Assembly: GCF_900107395.1 (NCBI RefSeq) | Contig: NZ_FNPW01000002.1 | Span: 124,001-188,000 of the forward strand | DNA length: 64,000 nt | Direction of reading: 5' to 3' | Source: Pseudomonas sp. NFIX28 | GTDB lineage: Bacteria > Pseudomonadota > Gammaproteobacteria > Pseudomonadales > Pseudomonadaceae | Part shown: positions 24,553 to 34,593 of the stretch, in pieces | Position numbering within the stretch: position 1 is the stretch's first letter | How the letters are laid out: each line of letters opens with the position of its first letter | Made by a program: the position numbers and the translations under genes | Notes under the pieces: model-generated | The model's input: the letters and a program-made list of their open reading frames with translations, nothing else | Told to the model about the DNA's origin: nothing | The model's database searches: none

Positions 24553-24771
24553 CTGACTCAAAACTCAAGAAGTGTCTGGAGGTATATCCGGACCTGTCTT
24601 GACGCTAACCGGGGCGTTCGGGCGGCAGAATCATCCAGCCGCGCAACAGGAGAAGCCGCCCAGTCAAAACGAATCCGATAGACCATACCGGTAAGCGCAA
24701 CGTTGAGACGCGTCCAGATTCCTGTTGCCACTTTTCAAAGTGTTCAAGCCTTTTTGACTCCGGTGGTTGTT

Positions 24772-25389
24772 ATGAGTATGAAAGCCCTAATCGTCGATGA
24801 TCACCCCTTAGTCTGCCAGGCAATCCGCCAGGCCCTTGTATCTATCGGCTTCGAGGCCGTTGGCGAGACAGCCGATGGCGTGGATGCGTTGCGCATGATC
24901 CAGACGTTGGCACCAGACGTGGTCATCCTCGATATCGGCCTGGAGAAACTTGATGGTCTCACCGTGCTCAAGCGCATCACCCGAGAGAAGCTCGATACCC
25001 GCGTGCTAGTGTTCACCTCCCAGGCCAAGGAGAACTACGCAGTCCGCTGCCTGCATGCCGGCGCCAGTGGCTTCGTCAGTAAAAGCGAGTCGATCAGCAA
25101 GCTGATCAAGGCAATCGAAACGGTTGCCGAGGGCTATGTGTTCTTCCCGAAGGACTGTATGACGCTGCTCGGCAAGCCGGAGTCGACGGGGGACTTGGAA
25201 GACCTCACTGATCGCGAACTGCAGGTACTCAAGCTGCTGGCCGAGGGTTTTTCCAACGGTGAGATCGCTGCACGGCTGAGCCTGAGCCGTAAGACTGTCA
25301 GCGGGCACAAGGTAAACATTCAGGCCAAATTGGGGGCGGTCTCAGTGATCGAGCTGGCCGATATCGCGCGCCGGCATGAGCTGGTCTGA
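24772..25389 (+). CDS. LuxR/FixJ-family response regulator (BvgA/EvgA/RocA type)
   Basis: A two-component regulator of 205 residues. The receiver domain starts [20 protein letters not shown], with phospho-acceptor D54 in [13 protein letters not shown] and the conserved K in GFVSKSES. A LuxR-type helix-turn-helix fills about residues 140-200 ([20 protein letters not shown]). The open frame reaches 24703, but conserved sequence begins at the ATGs at 24772/24778. It lies 7 bases before the sensor kinase, its probable partner, and is the right class for the RocA1/RcsB role in controlling cup-type fimbriae. Targets are inferred. Confidence 0.88.
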   Translation: MSMKALIVDDHPLVCQAIRQALVSIGFEAVGETADGVDALRMIQTLAPDVVILDIGLEKLDGLTVLKRITREKLDTRVLVFTSQAKENYAVRCLHAGASGFVSKSESISKLIKAIETVAEGYVFFPKDCMTLLGKPESTGDLEDLTDRELQVLKLLAEGFSNGEIAARLSLSRKTVSGHKVNIQAKLGAVSVIELADIARRHELV

Positions 25390-25396
25390 GCCGACA

Positions 25397-28300
25397 ATGA
25401 GCCATTCGTGCCTGCTGCGCTGCCTGACAGTGCTAATCCTGCTATTTTGCTGGCGCAGCGGCATGGCGCAAGAGTACGAACTGCTGCCGTTCGCCCGGCA
25501 ATCGCTCGAAGATCTGAAGGTAACGCTGTCCGTATCCGAACAGCAGTGGCTGGCGCAGAAACCCTCCCTGATGGTTGGTGTTCTGAAGGATCCGCTTCCA
25601 CCGCTGCGGATCTTTGCCGGGGGCCAGCGCCTGGAAGGCCTTCTGGCTGATTACATTGTGGCCTTACAGCGGGAACTGGGTACGCCGATTCACGTCCACT
25701 CGTTCCAGACTCGCGAGGCCATGTATGACGCATTGCGCGATGGGCGCATTGACATGGTCAGCAACATCAATCCGCTGATGGCCTCTAACTACGGTCTGGT
25801 CCTGAGCCCGGCCTATGCCCTGACCGAGCTGTCGCTGTTCTCAGAAAGTGGAGACCTCCGCGAATACAGTACGACTGATGGCCAGACGCGCATCGCCGTC
25901 GCAAACGGCATGATGCTGGAGCTTTTTCGCAGTGCCGGTGGTGACGGCCGGTTTCAGCGCTATCCGTCAGCGTTGCAGGCGATGGCGTCGGTGCTGAGCG
26001 GCGAGAATGACGTGTTTCTCGGCGACGAGCTTTCCACCCACTTCCTCTCAAGCCAGCTGTTCAGCAACCAGCTGGTGGTCAACCAGAGCGTTAAGTTGCC
26101 CGAGGTTCAGGTCGGTTTCGGCCTGATGCCGGGCAATCGGGTGCTAGAAGGCATTCTCAGGCGTGCTCTGGGGGGGCTGAACCGATGCCAGAAGATCGAC
26201 GCGCAGTACATCTGGGGCGATACCGAAGAGTGCTGGCCCGATGACTTCCGCAGCCGTCTCAGTGCAGATCAGAGAGCGTGGCTTGAGAACGCCGGTACCG
26301 TGCGCCTGGCAGTCAGCGAGGACATTGCCCCCTACGCATTTTTCAACAATCGAGGACGCTTCAGCGGTATAGCTTCGGACCTGCTGGACATCATTCGGCG
26401 CAAGACCGGACTGCACTTCGAGATCGATCGCGTCAGCTCGTTGAGCAAGGCCGGTGCCTTGCTCGACCGAGGTGCGGCGAGCTTGAGCATCCTCCCTCAA
26501 ACAGCCTTTCTCGATCGGCCTTACCTGCATACCAGCGCGCTGGTCACGGCCCCCTACCTGTTTGTGCAGCGCCAGGATGCGCAGCCGATGACGCTCGATG
26601 CACAGACCCGCGCAACGGTCGTGGTCGCCAACGGCTACTTCGATCCCCGTCAGTTCAGCGCCCTGTATCCGAACCTGGTGTTCAGCAAAACCGAGACCAT
26701 GGGCGAGGCCTTCAATCTGGTGCGCGATGGCGATGCCGACATAGTCCTGGCCCCTGCCAACCTGGCGCGTTACTACCTGGCCTACAAGTACGAGAGTAGC
26801 TTGAAGGTCGGCGGAGTCTTCAACGGCCTAGTTGTGCGGATCGTGTTCAGCGCGGCGAAGGACCAGGGGCAGCTGGTTGCCATCCTGAACGAGGCGCTGC
26901 TGGAGATCACCCCACGCGAGTACCTGCGGCTCGCCGGCCGTTGGCGGGCCAACTCGGCCAACAACGACAAGTACTGGGAGGGCGTCGCATCCTTAATCTG
27001 GCGTTCCGTGGGGCTGCTCGGTGTGTTGCTGTTGGTCGCCGGTGTGCTGATAGTCGTCCAGCGTCGACGTATTCGATGCAAACGCTCGGAGCTGGAACAA
27101 CGCCAGTTGCTGCTTGATGAGCTGCAGCAGGCGAAGGAGTCGGCGGACGGTGCGAACCGCGCCAAGACAGTGTTTCTTGCCACCATGAGCCACGAAATCC
27201 GCACCCCGCTCAACGCCATCATCGGTATGTTGGAGCTGGTGCTGACACGCCGCAGCGAAACCGAACTGAATCGGCAGTCGGTGCATATCGCCTACGAGTC
27301 GGCCATCGGCCTGCTCGCCTTGATCGGCGATATCCTGGACATTTCCCGCATCGAGTCGGGAAATCTGACGCTGATACCTGAGCCGGCGCGCATCAGCGAG
27401 TTGCTGGAGTGTGTGGGTAATGTGTTCTCGGGGCTGGCAAGGCAGAAGCAGTTACGGCTGACCCTGGATATAGACGCGCGGGCTACCGAGCTGGTCTGGG
27501 TGGACGCGGTGAAGGTCAAGCAGATTGTTTCCAATCTGTTAAGTAACGCGATCAAATTCACCGAGCACGGCGGCGTCGACCTGAGCTGTTCGGTAGTTGA
27601 GGCCGGGGATGCGACATTGAGCTTGCGAATCAGCGTGACCGACAGTGGTGCAGGCATTCCCGCCGCGCAGCTGGATCAGCTGTTCAAGCCCTTCTACATC
27701 GTCGATGGCGCTGTGGGTAATCCTAATGCCGGCGCGGGTCTGGGCCTTGCGATCAGCCAGTCTCTGTGCGTGCTGATGGGCAGCGGTCTGGAAGTGGAGA
27801 GCGAGGAGGGCAGCGGTACGCGAATGAGCTTCGCAGTCTCCCTGGAACGGGTGAAGGTCGACTCCATCGTATTGCCCGAAAGTTCGGGCAATACGATGAA
27901 GATCGATGAACCGCTGACGGTCCTGGTCGTCGAGGACCACCTGCCGAGCCAGTATCTGCTTGTCCAGCAGATCGGTTACCTGGGGCATCGCACGTTGACC
28001 GCCTGCAACGGCTTGGAGGGACTCTCCCTGTGGAACGAGCATGCGGTCGACATCGTCATCACAGACTGCAACATGCCGGAAATGGACGGACTGGAAATGA
28101 CCCGGGCGATCCGTCGCTTGGAAGGTCTGCAAGGCACCAGGCCCTGCCTGATCATCGGTCTCACGGCGGATGCGCAACGTGAGAGTCTGGGGCAATGCCA
28201 CGATGCTGGAATGGATCATGCGCTGGTGAAACCGACCAACCTGGTGATACTCAACCGCCTGATTCCCAAACTTGGCGCCGAGCAGATCCACGCACCCGAC

Positions 28301-28597
28301 GGGCCGTCTTGGACCCATGACATCCGCGCCTCGATGGTTGGCCAGGTAGTGGCGAGCAACCAGGGTGAAAGCGTTGCGCTGCGCCAAGCGCTGGACGACG
28401 GAGATGTGCCCGCGCTGCGGAGCATTGCCCACAAGCTCAAGGGCACCGCCTACTTGCTCAATCACCGGGCGTTGCTGGAGCGGTGTGTCGAGGTCGAGGA
28501 ACTGTGCGTCGACGGGCTCACCCAGGAGCTGAACGAGGCGGCCCAAGCGCTGCTCAATGCCCTGGAGCAGATCAACCTGTCCCTACAGATGGCGTGA
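25397..28597 (+). CDS. Unorthodox hybrid sensor kinase, BvgS/EvgS type
   Basis: An inner-membrane phosphorelay sensor of 1066 residues. In order: signal peptide (about 1-24), two periplasmic solute-binding-like (SBP_bac_3/Venus flytrap) domains (about 45-280 and 290-525), one membrane helix (about 533-553), HisKA with H599 in [13 protein letters not shown], HATPase with the G-rich GAGLGLAIS block, a receiver domain with D890 in [12 protein letters not shown], and a C-terminal Hpt domain with H1011 in [10 protein letters not shown]. It resembles RocS1/RcsC of P. aeruginosa and BvgS. Start ATG 25397 opens the signal peptide. It probably phosphorylates the regulator encoded just upstream. Confidence 0.92.
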   Translation: MSHSCLLRCLTVLILLFCWRSGMAQEYELLPFARQSLEDLKVTLSVSEQQWLAQKPSLMVGVLKDPLPPLRIFAGGQRLEGLLADYIVALQRELGTPIHVHSFQTREAMYDALRDGRIDMVSNINPLMASNYGLVLSPAYALTELSLFSESGDLREYSTTDGQTRIAVANGMMLELFRSAGGDGRFQRYPSALQAMASVLSGENDVFLGDELSTHFLSSQLFSNQLVVNQSVKLPEVQVGFGLMPGNRVLEGILRRALGGLNRCQKIDAQYIWGDTEECWPDDFRSRLSADQRAWLENAGTVRLAVSEDIAPYAFFNNRGRFSGIASDLLDIIRRKTGLHFEIDRVSSLSKAGALLDRGAASLSILPQTAFLDRPYLHTSALVTAPYLFVQRQDAQPMTLDAQTRATVVVANGYFDPRQFSALYPNLVFSKTETMGEAFNLVRDGDADIVLAPANLARYYLAYKYESSLKVGGVFNGLVVRIVFSAAKDQGQLVAILNEALLEITPREYLRLAGRWRANSANNDKYWEGVASLIWRSVGLLGVLLLVAGVLIVVQRRRIRCKRSELEQRQLLLDELQQAKESADGANRAKTVFLATMSHEIRTPLNAIIGMLELVLTRRSETELNRQSVHIAYESAIGLLALIGDILDISRIESGNLTLIPEPARISELLECVGNVFSGLARQKQLRLTLDIDARATELVWVDAVKVKQIVSNLLSNAIKFTEHGGVDLSCSVVEAGDATLSLRISVTDSGAGIPAAQLDQLFKPFYIVDGAVGNPNAGAGLGLAISQSLCVLMGSGLEVESEEGSGTRMSFAVSLERVKVDSIVLPESSGNTMKIDEPLTVLVVEDHLPSQYLLVQQIGYLGHRTLTACNGLEGLSLWNEHAVDIVITDCNMPEMDGLEMTRAIRRLEGLQGTRPCLIIGLTADAQRESLGQCHDAGMDHALVKPTNLVILNRLIPKLGAEQIHAPDGPSWTHDIRASMVGQVVASNQGESVALRQALDDGDVPALRSIAHKLKGTAYLLNHRALLERCVEVEELCVDGLTQELNEAAQALLNALEQINLSLQMA

Positions 28598-28716
28598 CCC
28601 CAGAAGATTCTCGGCTCGAATCGAGAACCGTCTCAGTCACTTTGCAGATGCGTCTTTGAGGGTGGGAAAGGTCATTCGCATAGGCTTTGCGGGTGATTTG
28701 AACCAGGGTTCCCAAC

Positions 28717-29562
28717 ATGTCCATCGCACTCTCCACCCAGTTTCCCGACGGCGAAAGCCGACGTTCTCCCCGGCTCGCTGCTGCGGCACAGCAGCCTGAT
28801 GCCATCGATATCCGCAGGGGACTGCGACGCGGCGAGTTCCAGGCTTATGTGCAGCCCAAGTTCGACCTGCAGAGCCAGGCGGTGCAGGGTGTGGAAGTCC
28901 TCGCACGCTGGCAGCATTCCCAGTGGGGCCTCATGACTCCAGCAGCGTTCATCTCCCTGATGACCCGTGAGCAGTTGCTCGATGAACTACTGAGTAGTCT
29001 TCTGGCGCAGGGCCTGGCCTGTCAGGTCGAACTGCATCGGCAAGGTCGCGAACTGAGTTTCGCTTTCAACCTCAGTCTGCATCAGCTTGCCAGCGATTCG
29101 CTGGTCGATCAGTTGGCCGCACGACTGCAGCAGCATCCGCTGCCGTTGTCGTCGGTGACACTGGAAATTACCGAGGATGCATTCACCAGCGTCTCGCCCG
29201 CTGTTCAGCAGCGCCTTGTGTGCCTGAAGGAACTTGGCGTACGCCTGTCGATGGATGATTTCGGCACGGGTTACTCCTCGCTGTGGCGTCTCAACCAACT
29301 GCCATTCGATGAGATCAAGCTGGCGAGGGAGTTCACGGCCCAGCTAGAAAGTTCGCCGCGCGCGCGAGCTATCGTCCGGCATGCGCTGTTCCTGGCTGAG
29401 GACTTGGGGATGCAATTGATTGTGGAAGGAATCGAGACCCAGTCGCAGCGTTCGCTACTGATGCAATTGGGTGCCTGTTTTGGCCAAGGTTATCTCTACG
29501 CTGAGCCCATGCCGGTAGGTTCGCTGGACGCATGGTTGAAGCGCTCGCAACAACCTTTCTGA
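28717..29562 (+). CDS. EAL-domain c-di-GMP phosphodiesterase (RocR/PvrR-like, no receiver domain)
   Basis: A 281-residue cytoplasmic protein consisting of an EAL domain from about residue 30 to the end. The signature reads EVLARW in place of EALxRW, keeping the metal-binding Glu. Further catalytic blocks are present: SFAFNLS, LEITE, DDFGTGYSS, the lysine in FDEIKLAREF, VEGIET and GQGYLYAEP. The usual Asp after the catalytic Lys (KIDxxF) is Ala here. Unlike RocR and PvrR it has no N-terminal receiver. It follows the kinase by 119 bases on the same strand and faces the fimbrial operon, so lowering c-di-GMP or an antagonistic role in fimbrial control is likely. Confidence 0.85.
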   Translation: MSIALSTQFPDGESRRSPRLAAAAQQPDAIDIRRGLRRGEFQAYVQPKFDLQSQAVQGVEVLARWQHSQWGLMTPAAFISLMTREQLLDELLSSLLAQGLACQVELHRQGRELSFAFNLSLHQLASDSLVDQLAARLQQHPLPLSSVTLEITEDAFTSVSPAVQQRLVCLKELGVRLSMDDFGTGYSSLWRLNQLPFDEIKLAREFTAQLESSPRARAIVRHALFLAEDLGMQLIVEGIETQSQRSLLMQLGACFGQGYLYAEPMPVGSLDAWLKRSQQPF

Positions 29563-29563
29563 A

Positions 29564-29594
29564 ATGAAAAGGCCGGGGGTTCAGCCCCGGCCCC
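29564..29594 (-). terminator. Terminator between the EAL gene and the fimbrial operon
   Basis: An 8-bp GC stem GGCCGGGG / CCCCGGCC with a 6-base loop. Read on the minus strand it is followed by TTTTCATTTC, so it should end the fimbrial operon. It may work in both directions for these convergent genes. Confidence 0.75.
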
Positions 29595-29611
29595 ACCGAC
29601 TCATACTTGGG

Positions 29612-30604
29612 TCAGTCGTAATCGATGATGTAGTTCAGCGTCCCGTTCGCCTTACCAACCTCGATGGTCTGCGCGTTCTTGTGTGCATAGCCAGCGCTGA
29701 CGGACAGGCGATAAAGCTCGCCGCCGGGTTGGCTGTTGATCCAGTCCATGGCCAGGGCGCTGCCCTTCGAGAAGGGCAGCAGGGCGCCTTTGCCATCTTT
29801 AAGTGCGATCTCCACGCCTTTCGCTCCCCCCGCATCGAGGTTCAGACGCCCCGGCCCATCGGAACTGCCTTCGAAATAGACCCGTACAGGAATCTTTGTG
29901 CCCGCCGGCAATCCGGAACAGAGCACGTCAAGATTGAACTGCTTCTGCTGCTTGCCGATTTCCGAGATGGAAATCTTCCCCAGGGGAATGGTGAGCTTCT
30001 CGACGCCTGCGCAGCCAGAGAAATAGCTGCGGGTTTCAAAACTGGTGCTACCGCCGACCTTGATCTGCGCCGCATTCCAGCCGTTGATATTTTGCTCGAT
30101 GGTGAAGTTCATCGACACCATGCCCTGGCCGACGTCACGTGCGGTACGGATGAATTCGAGCTGCACAGCCTTGATCACGTTGGTGTAGATGGTGGCAGCA
30201 TTAGGGTATGGGTCAATCATCGGCAGGTTGCCAATGGTGCCGCTGGCGTTGCTCTTGAACCGCACGCCGAGGCCGGGAATGCTGGTCTTGTACACATCGG
30301 TGAAACCGTCCGCCAGTTCAGCATCGGACACGTAGTAGTCGCCCCGGTAGTTCTGAACGGCCGGATACGGGCACTTTATCTGCATGATTTCGGTATGGAT
30401 GGTCGCATTCGGTGCGCTAGCCATAACACCGCCGATAGCCACGCTCTGCAGGTCCATCTGGCTCGGTGCAGTCATCGTAAAGTACCTTTTCTGGTCGCCA
30501 ACACCGCCCTTATTCCAGTAGCACCCGTCCGGGTTGGCCGCCTGTGCCACGTTTGAACCCAGCACGGCGCAGGTCGCCGCCAGGGCTAGAAGCTTCATTT
30601 TCAT
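29612..30604 (-). CDS. Fimbrial tip adhesin of the chaperone-usher operon
   Basis: The last gene of the operon, 330 residues, starting with a signal peptide (MKMKLLALAATCAVLGSNVAQA). The N-terminal two thirds is a receptor-binding-like region with paired cysteines. The C-terminal part ends GTLNYIIDYD, which fits the donor beta-strand of a pilin domain. It starts 1 base after the usher stop. Ligand unknown. Two in-frame ATGs (30604 and 30598) are possible starts. Confidence 0.8.
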   Translation of the reverse strand: MKMKLLALAATCAVLGSNVAQAANPDGCYWNKGGVGDQKRYFTMTAPSQMDLQSVAIGGVMASAPNATIHTEIMQIKCPYPAVQNYRGDYYVSDAELADGFTDVYKTSIPGLGVRFKSNASGTIGNLPMIDPYPNAATIYTNVIKAVQLEFIRTARDVGQGMVSMNFTIEQNINGWNAAQIKVGGSTSFETRSYFSGCAGVEKLTIPLGKISISEIGKQQKQFNLDVLCSGLPAGTKIPVRVYFEGSSDGPGRLNLDAGGAKGVEIALKDGKGALLPFSKGSALAMDWINSQPGGELYRLSVSAGYAHKNAQTIEVGKANGTLNYIIDYD

Positions 30605-30605
30605 C

Positions 30606-33131
30606 TCAGGACTCCGTTGCCGGCTGAGCGACGCATGCCGCGTTCACCTGGTCGTACACCAGGGACGCATCGCGCTCAGGTAATGTATAGGGAAGGCTGC
30701 AACTGCCCCCCGCCCAGCGCACTTGCAACTGGCCTTTCTCGGTAACGCCGAACACCAGCGCTCGGGACTGGTTGTCCACCACGGCCAGCAGTTTCTGTCC
30801 GTCGAACAGCTGCGCGCCAAAGGGAATCCGCGTGCCATCGGCCTGCAGCAGGTCGAATTGCACGCGTCGTCCGGAGGAGGCGTCGAAGCGCGCCTTGACC
30901 ACGGCGCCCCGGCGGGGCACGACCCGCGTCGAGGTCTCGCTGACATCCACGTCCGTTCCCAGGGTCTGGGTGTTGAGGCTGAGGTCGTTGTAGCGGTAAG
31001 GCTGCACGTAGCCTTCGATGGTGTAGCCGGCGCCATTGGTGCGCGCCGTTGCGCCTTCCAGACTGGCACCTTTGACGCCTGGTACCTCGACCAGGGCGAA
31101 GGTTTCGCCCACGGGCTGACCGAAGGTGATCCCTCCGCTGTGGGCGACCACTGAGCCGGTAGCTGTCAGGTCCAGGTGGCGGGATGAACCGGATTTCGCA
31201 TAGTTGCCGGCGAGCTTGGCCGAGGGCGCATCCCAGCCCAGGCCTACGCTTCCCGAACGATCGCTGCCGGCCTGGCCGGCCTGTGCCGAGTAGGACAGGG
31301 TGCTGGCATCGTTCAGGTAGCCGGAGACCCCCGCCTGCAGGTTGTCGTCACCTTTGCCTGCGGTCGTGTAGCTGCTGTACACACGCTGCGAGCGCGAGCG
31401 GGAGCCGAACGGAATGCTCGCCGAAAGCGCCACTTGGTTGTCCGAGCCTTTCGAACGCCCGGCGCTCTGGGTGCGTGACGCGGAAATGTTGTAGCTGACC
31501 TCGCCAATATTGCCGCTGTAGCCCAACTGAATACGGCGGGTATTGCCGCTGCGGTTCCAGTAGGTGGTTTCACCGAGGCTAAGAAACACCGAGTCGTTGT
31601 TGTACACGGTCTGGTTGATGCTCAGGTCGAGGCGGTTCTTGGGCCTGACGCTGATGAAGCTCTGGCGATCGACCTCGGTCATTTCCTGAATGTGCTCGCT
31701 GAGTGTGCGATAGCCGGAAGTGGAATAGCGGTAGCCGACCATGGTGAAAGTCGTGTTAGTACTGTTGAGCGTCTTGGAGTAGAGGAACCGCGCACTCTGC
31801 CCAGTGCTGGCCTTGCCATGGTCCGGACGCGAATTGCTGTTGGTCACGTCCAGCGACATACCGCCTACCGGCGTGTTAAGGCCCAGACCCAGGTTGACGG
31901 CGTTGTATCCGTCGGCCCCGAGCAGGCCGCCGTAGGTGGTGAGGTTGTCGCTGGCTCCATAGACCGCCGTGCCCTGCCAAAGACTTGGATTCTTCTCCCC
32001 TTCGTTGTCGTAGTGACCCAGTGACAGGTTGTACTGAAAGGTCCCGCGGCGCACCATCACCGGCAGGTAGGAATAGGCCTGGGTAAACTTGCGCTCACGG
32101 CCATCCGATTCGATGATCGTGATTTCCAGATCGCCGTTGGAACCACTGGGATAGATATCGCTGATCTCGAAGGCGCCGGGCGACACGGTCGTCGAGTAGA
32201 TGACATAGCCGTTCTGGCGAACTTCCACCGTCGCATTGGTTTCCGCGATACCGCGCACCATCGGTGCGTAGCCAGATTCGTTATCCGGCAACATGCCGAT
32301 GTCCGACGCCAACTGCAGACCCCGGAAGCGACTGCTATCGAAGATATCTCCGTTGGTGTAGAGCTGACCGATAGCGAAGCGTCCTTTCAGCGCGGTGACG
32401 TCATGCTCCAGGTAGGTCCGGTTGCTGGAGAAGTGACGCGACAGACCGGTGCTCTGGCTGATCGACGAGTCGTTGCGAAAGCGCCACTGGCCAATGTTGA
32501 AGCCGTTGCGCAGGCCCAGGTAGGCATAGTCGCTCTTGAAGCCATCGCCGCGGTTGCGGTTGAGGTTCAGCTGGTAGTTAGTGAAAGCGGCAGTCACGCC
32601 GTCGTCCCATAGGGAGGGATCGACGTAGCCGCGCGAACGGCGCTTTATGTACGCTTGTGGCACGCTTACGTACAGCGCGAGTCGGGAGGCGTCCATTTCT
32701 ATGGACGCACCCTCGATGCGCAGCAGGATCACCGGGTCGTTGTCCGCACTGTCGGACGAAACAATGCCTTCACGCTTAAGGCGCTCGACGTCCACGCCGA
32801 TTTCGCGCAGCAGGCTCAGGCTCAGGACCGGCTGAGCGTCGTTGGAGCCACCCTCGTCATCGGCGCGAAAGCTGATTTCCTCACGACGTTCCAAACGCTG
32901 GTTCAGGTACAGGTCTACGCTGTACTTGCCCGGAACAACACCATTGTTCTGTTCGAAGTAGCGCAGATCGATATCGGCGCCCTTGTTCTGCAGGAACATG
33001 GGGTTGAATTGCGCGGCGGAGACCGAAGTAGCACCCAGCAGGCTGGCCGCGGTGAGGAGAGGAATTCCGGTACTCGAACACTTCCAGGTTCGCTTCTTTT
33101 CAGGCCTCTTCTTGTATTCATTCATGTTCAT
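30606..33131 (-). CDS. Outer-membrane fimbrial usher (FimD/PapC family)
   Basis: A large outer-membrane pore that receives chaperone-subunit complexes and exports the fimbria. About 841 residues, with a signal peptide ending near SVSAAQFNP. It shows the N-terminal domain starting FNPMFLQNKGADIDLRYFEQ, a 24-strand barrel with a plug, and a C-terminal domain with GAVVKARFDASSGRRVQFDL and paired cysteines. The frame starts at GTG 33140; ATG 33131 follows an AGGAAAG ribosome site at good spacing and is preferred. Confidence 0.93.
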   Translation of the reverse strand: MNMNEYKKRPEKKRTWKCSSTGIPLLTAASLLGATSVSAAQFNPMFLQNKGADIDLRYFEQNNGVVPGKYSVDLYLNQRLERREEISFRADDEGGSNDAQPVLSLSLLREIGVDVERLKREGIVSSDSADNDPVILLRIEGASIEMDASRLALYVSVPQAYIKRRSRGYVDPSLWDDGVTAAFTNYQLNLNRNRGDGFKSDYAYLGLRNGFNIGQWRFRNDSSISQSTGLSRHFSSNRTYLEHDVTALKGRFAIGQLYTNGDIFDSSRFRGLQLASDIGMLPDNESGYAPMVRGIAETNATVEVRQNGYVIYSTTVSPGAFEISDIYPSGSNGDLEITIIESDGRERKFTQAYSYLPVMVRRGTFQYNLSLGHYDNEGEKNPSLWQGTAVYGASDNLTTYGGLLGADGYNAVNLGLGLNTPVGGMSLDVTNSNSRPDHGKASTGQSARFLYSKTLNSTNTTFTMVGYRYSTSGYRTLSEHIQEMTEVDRQSFISVRPKNRLDLSINQTVYNNDSVFLSLGETTYWNRSGNTRRIQLGYSGNIGEVSYNISASRTQSAGRSKGSDNQVALSASIPFGSRSRSQRVYSSYTTAGKGDDNLQAGVSGYLNDASTLSYSAQAGQAGSDRSGSVGLGWDAPSAKLAGNYAKSGSSRHLDLTATGSVVAHSGGITFGQPVGETFALVEVPGVKGASLEGATARTNGAGYTIEGYVQPYRYNDLSLNTQTLGTDVDVSETSTRVVPRRGAVVKARFDASSGRRVQFDLLQADGTRIPFGAQLFDGQKLLAVVDNQSRALVFGVTEKGQLQVRWAGGSCSLPYTLPERDASLVYDQVNAACVAQPATES

Positions 33132-33217
33132 GAACAGCACTTTCCTGTGCGCATAGGAACGCGAGCTGAGAACTCAGCGTGCGCAAGAGTTGTACGGATG
33201 TGAGCGTGGAGAGGGCG

Positions 33218-33937
33218 TCAGAATTGGAGTGGAGCGTCGTGCCTGTTCAGGGCGCCGTAGTCGTTGATCGACTCCCAGCGAATCTTTGCAGCGCCACTGA
33301 AGCCGGCGGGAAGTCCCTTGATAATCATTCTGCGAGTGTCCCGCGGGCCGACCATGGCGGACTCAACTGGGTATTCCTTCTCGCCGGCAATGACGCGGAC
33401 CTGGGCCAGCGAGACGTGGAAGGCGGAATCGTTGGTGGCCAACACCATCGGCGCACCGTCGGTCTTGAGCAGGTTCCACTTCAATTGGTTGGCTGCCTCG
33501 TCCGCGCTACCGGGAAGGCCGTTGGGTCGGTAGAACAACTTGAGACGCTGCCGGAAGGCGACCTGCAGGTTGTTGCTGGTTTCGGAGATCTGCGGGATCT
33601 CCTGAATGCTCAACCAGACCACCGATTCACGATCCTGCGCGAGGCCCTTGCCTTGGTAAAAAATGCGCAGTGTCTGTTGTTTGCGGTGGCCCAGTCGCGC
33701 CAGTGAAGGCGTAACGGCGAAGGGCACATCTACCTCAGGACGGCCCGGTTCGGCTTCTATCCAAGACTGGATCATGATGTCCTCGGTACCCAGGTTGCTG
33801 ACCTGCATGGACGCCTCATGGTCGCTGGCGGGAAAGATGATGCGAGTACCGCCGACCTGGATGCCGGCCAGGCAGGTCCCAGCGATCATGGACAGCGTCA
33901 GCAGCGTGCAGAGGCGGAAAAGGAATCCAGGTTTCAT
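33218..33937 (-). CDS. Periplasmic fimbrial chaperone (PapD family)
   Basis: A 239-residue two-domain immunoglobulin-like chaperone. It has a signal peptide (MKPGFLFRLCTLLTLSMIAGTCLA), the N-terminal strand GGTRIIFPASD with the conserved Arg, the hydrophobic G1-type segment LQVAFRQRLKLFYRP carrying the conserved Lys, and a C-terminal domain with NDYGALN. It lies between subunit and usher, the usual operon order. The in-frame TTG 33958 extension adds only seven residues before the signal peptide, so ATG 33937 is preferred. Confidence 0.92.
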   Translation of the reverse strand: MKPGFLFRLCTLLTLSMIAGTCLAGIQVGGTRIIFPASDHEASMQVSNLGTEDIMIQSWIEAEPGRPEVDVPFAVTPSLARLGHRKQQTLRIFYQGKGLAQDRESVVWLSIQEIPQISETSNNLQVAFRQRLKLFYRPNGLPGSADEAANQLKWNLLKTDGAPMVLATNDSAFHVSLAQVRVIAGEKEYPVESAMVGPRDTRRMIIKGLPAGFSGAAKIRWESINDYGALNRHDAPLQF

Positions 33938-34002
33938 GGCTGGCTCGGAAAAAGTCAAAGGAACGAAAACGCGGGGGCGTGATGCGCCCCCACTGCAGCG
34001 GC

Positions 34003-34593
34003 TTACTCGTAAGTAAGAGTGAATGGCAGGGTGCCGTTGGCGGTGCCCGGCATAAGCACATCGCCGTTGGCGACGTAAGAGGCACGCATGTTTAGAGCGG
34101 CGGAGTATTTGGCTTCTGCGCCTTCGCCGGCGACGGTCAGTGGCGCGCTATAGGCTTCGTTCGCCGACAGGTTGATCAGCTTGCTGTTCTCGTCATACAT
34201 GCCGATCCCCACACCGGTGGCGGTGCCGGTAATTTTCAGCAGGCTGTTGTTCTTCGGATCGACGCCCGAGCCGGACATCGGGTCGAAGCCGAACTTGACG
34301 GTGGTCAGGCCGGCGGCGGTGTTGCCGCAATCCAGGTTCAGGTTGATCGAGGTGCCGGCGGCGAGGCCCGATTCGCTCGAACCAGCCAGTGCGTCCATGC
34401 TGACCTTGCCCAGGTTCACATCGACGATCTGCTGGCCCTTGGTACCGCCAACGGAGGAGCCGGCACCCGCTGAGGCCACGCAGGATGCGGCGGTGATCTC
34501 GCCGGTGAAGTTGATAGTGCCGTCGGCGGCCATAGCATTGCTGCTCAGTACGCAGGCGGCGGAGGCGAACATCAGGAACTTGATTGCTTTCAT
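34003..34593 (-). CDS. Major fimbrial subunit (type 1 pilin family)
   Basis: A 196-residue exported pilin, first gene of the chaperone-usher operon. It has a signal peptide MKAIKFLMFASAACVLSSNAMA. The mature protein begins ADGTINFTGEITAASC, the classical pilin N-terminal strand with its first cysteine; the second is in LDCGN. The C-terminus NGTLPFTLTYE is the beta-zipper strand. The frame extends to 34629, but the signal peptide starts at ATG 34593, preceded by a GGAAG site. Confidence 0.93.
   Translation of the reverse strand: MKAIKFLMFASAACVLSSNAMAADGTINFTGEITAASCVASAGAGSSVGGTKGQQIVDVNLGKVSMDALAGSSESGLAAGTSINLNLDCGNTAAGLTTVKFGFDPMSGSGVDPKNNSLLKITGTATGVGIGMYDENSKLINLSANEAYSAPLTVAGEGAEAKYSAALNMRASYVANGDVLMPGTANGTLPFTLTYE

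Noticed and set aside
23850..24771. Tn7-like element at attTn7
   Set aside because: No tns genes or Tn7 end repeats were recognised; the genes following (two-component system and fimbriae) carry no transposase.
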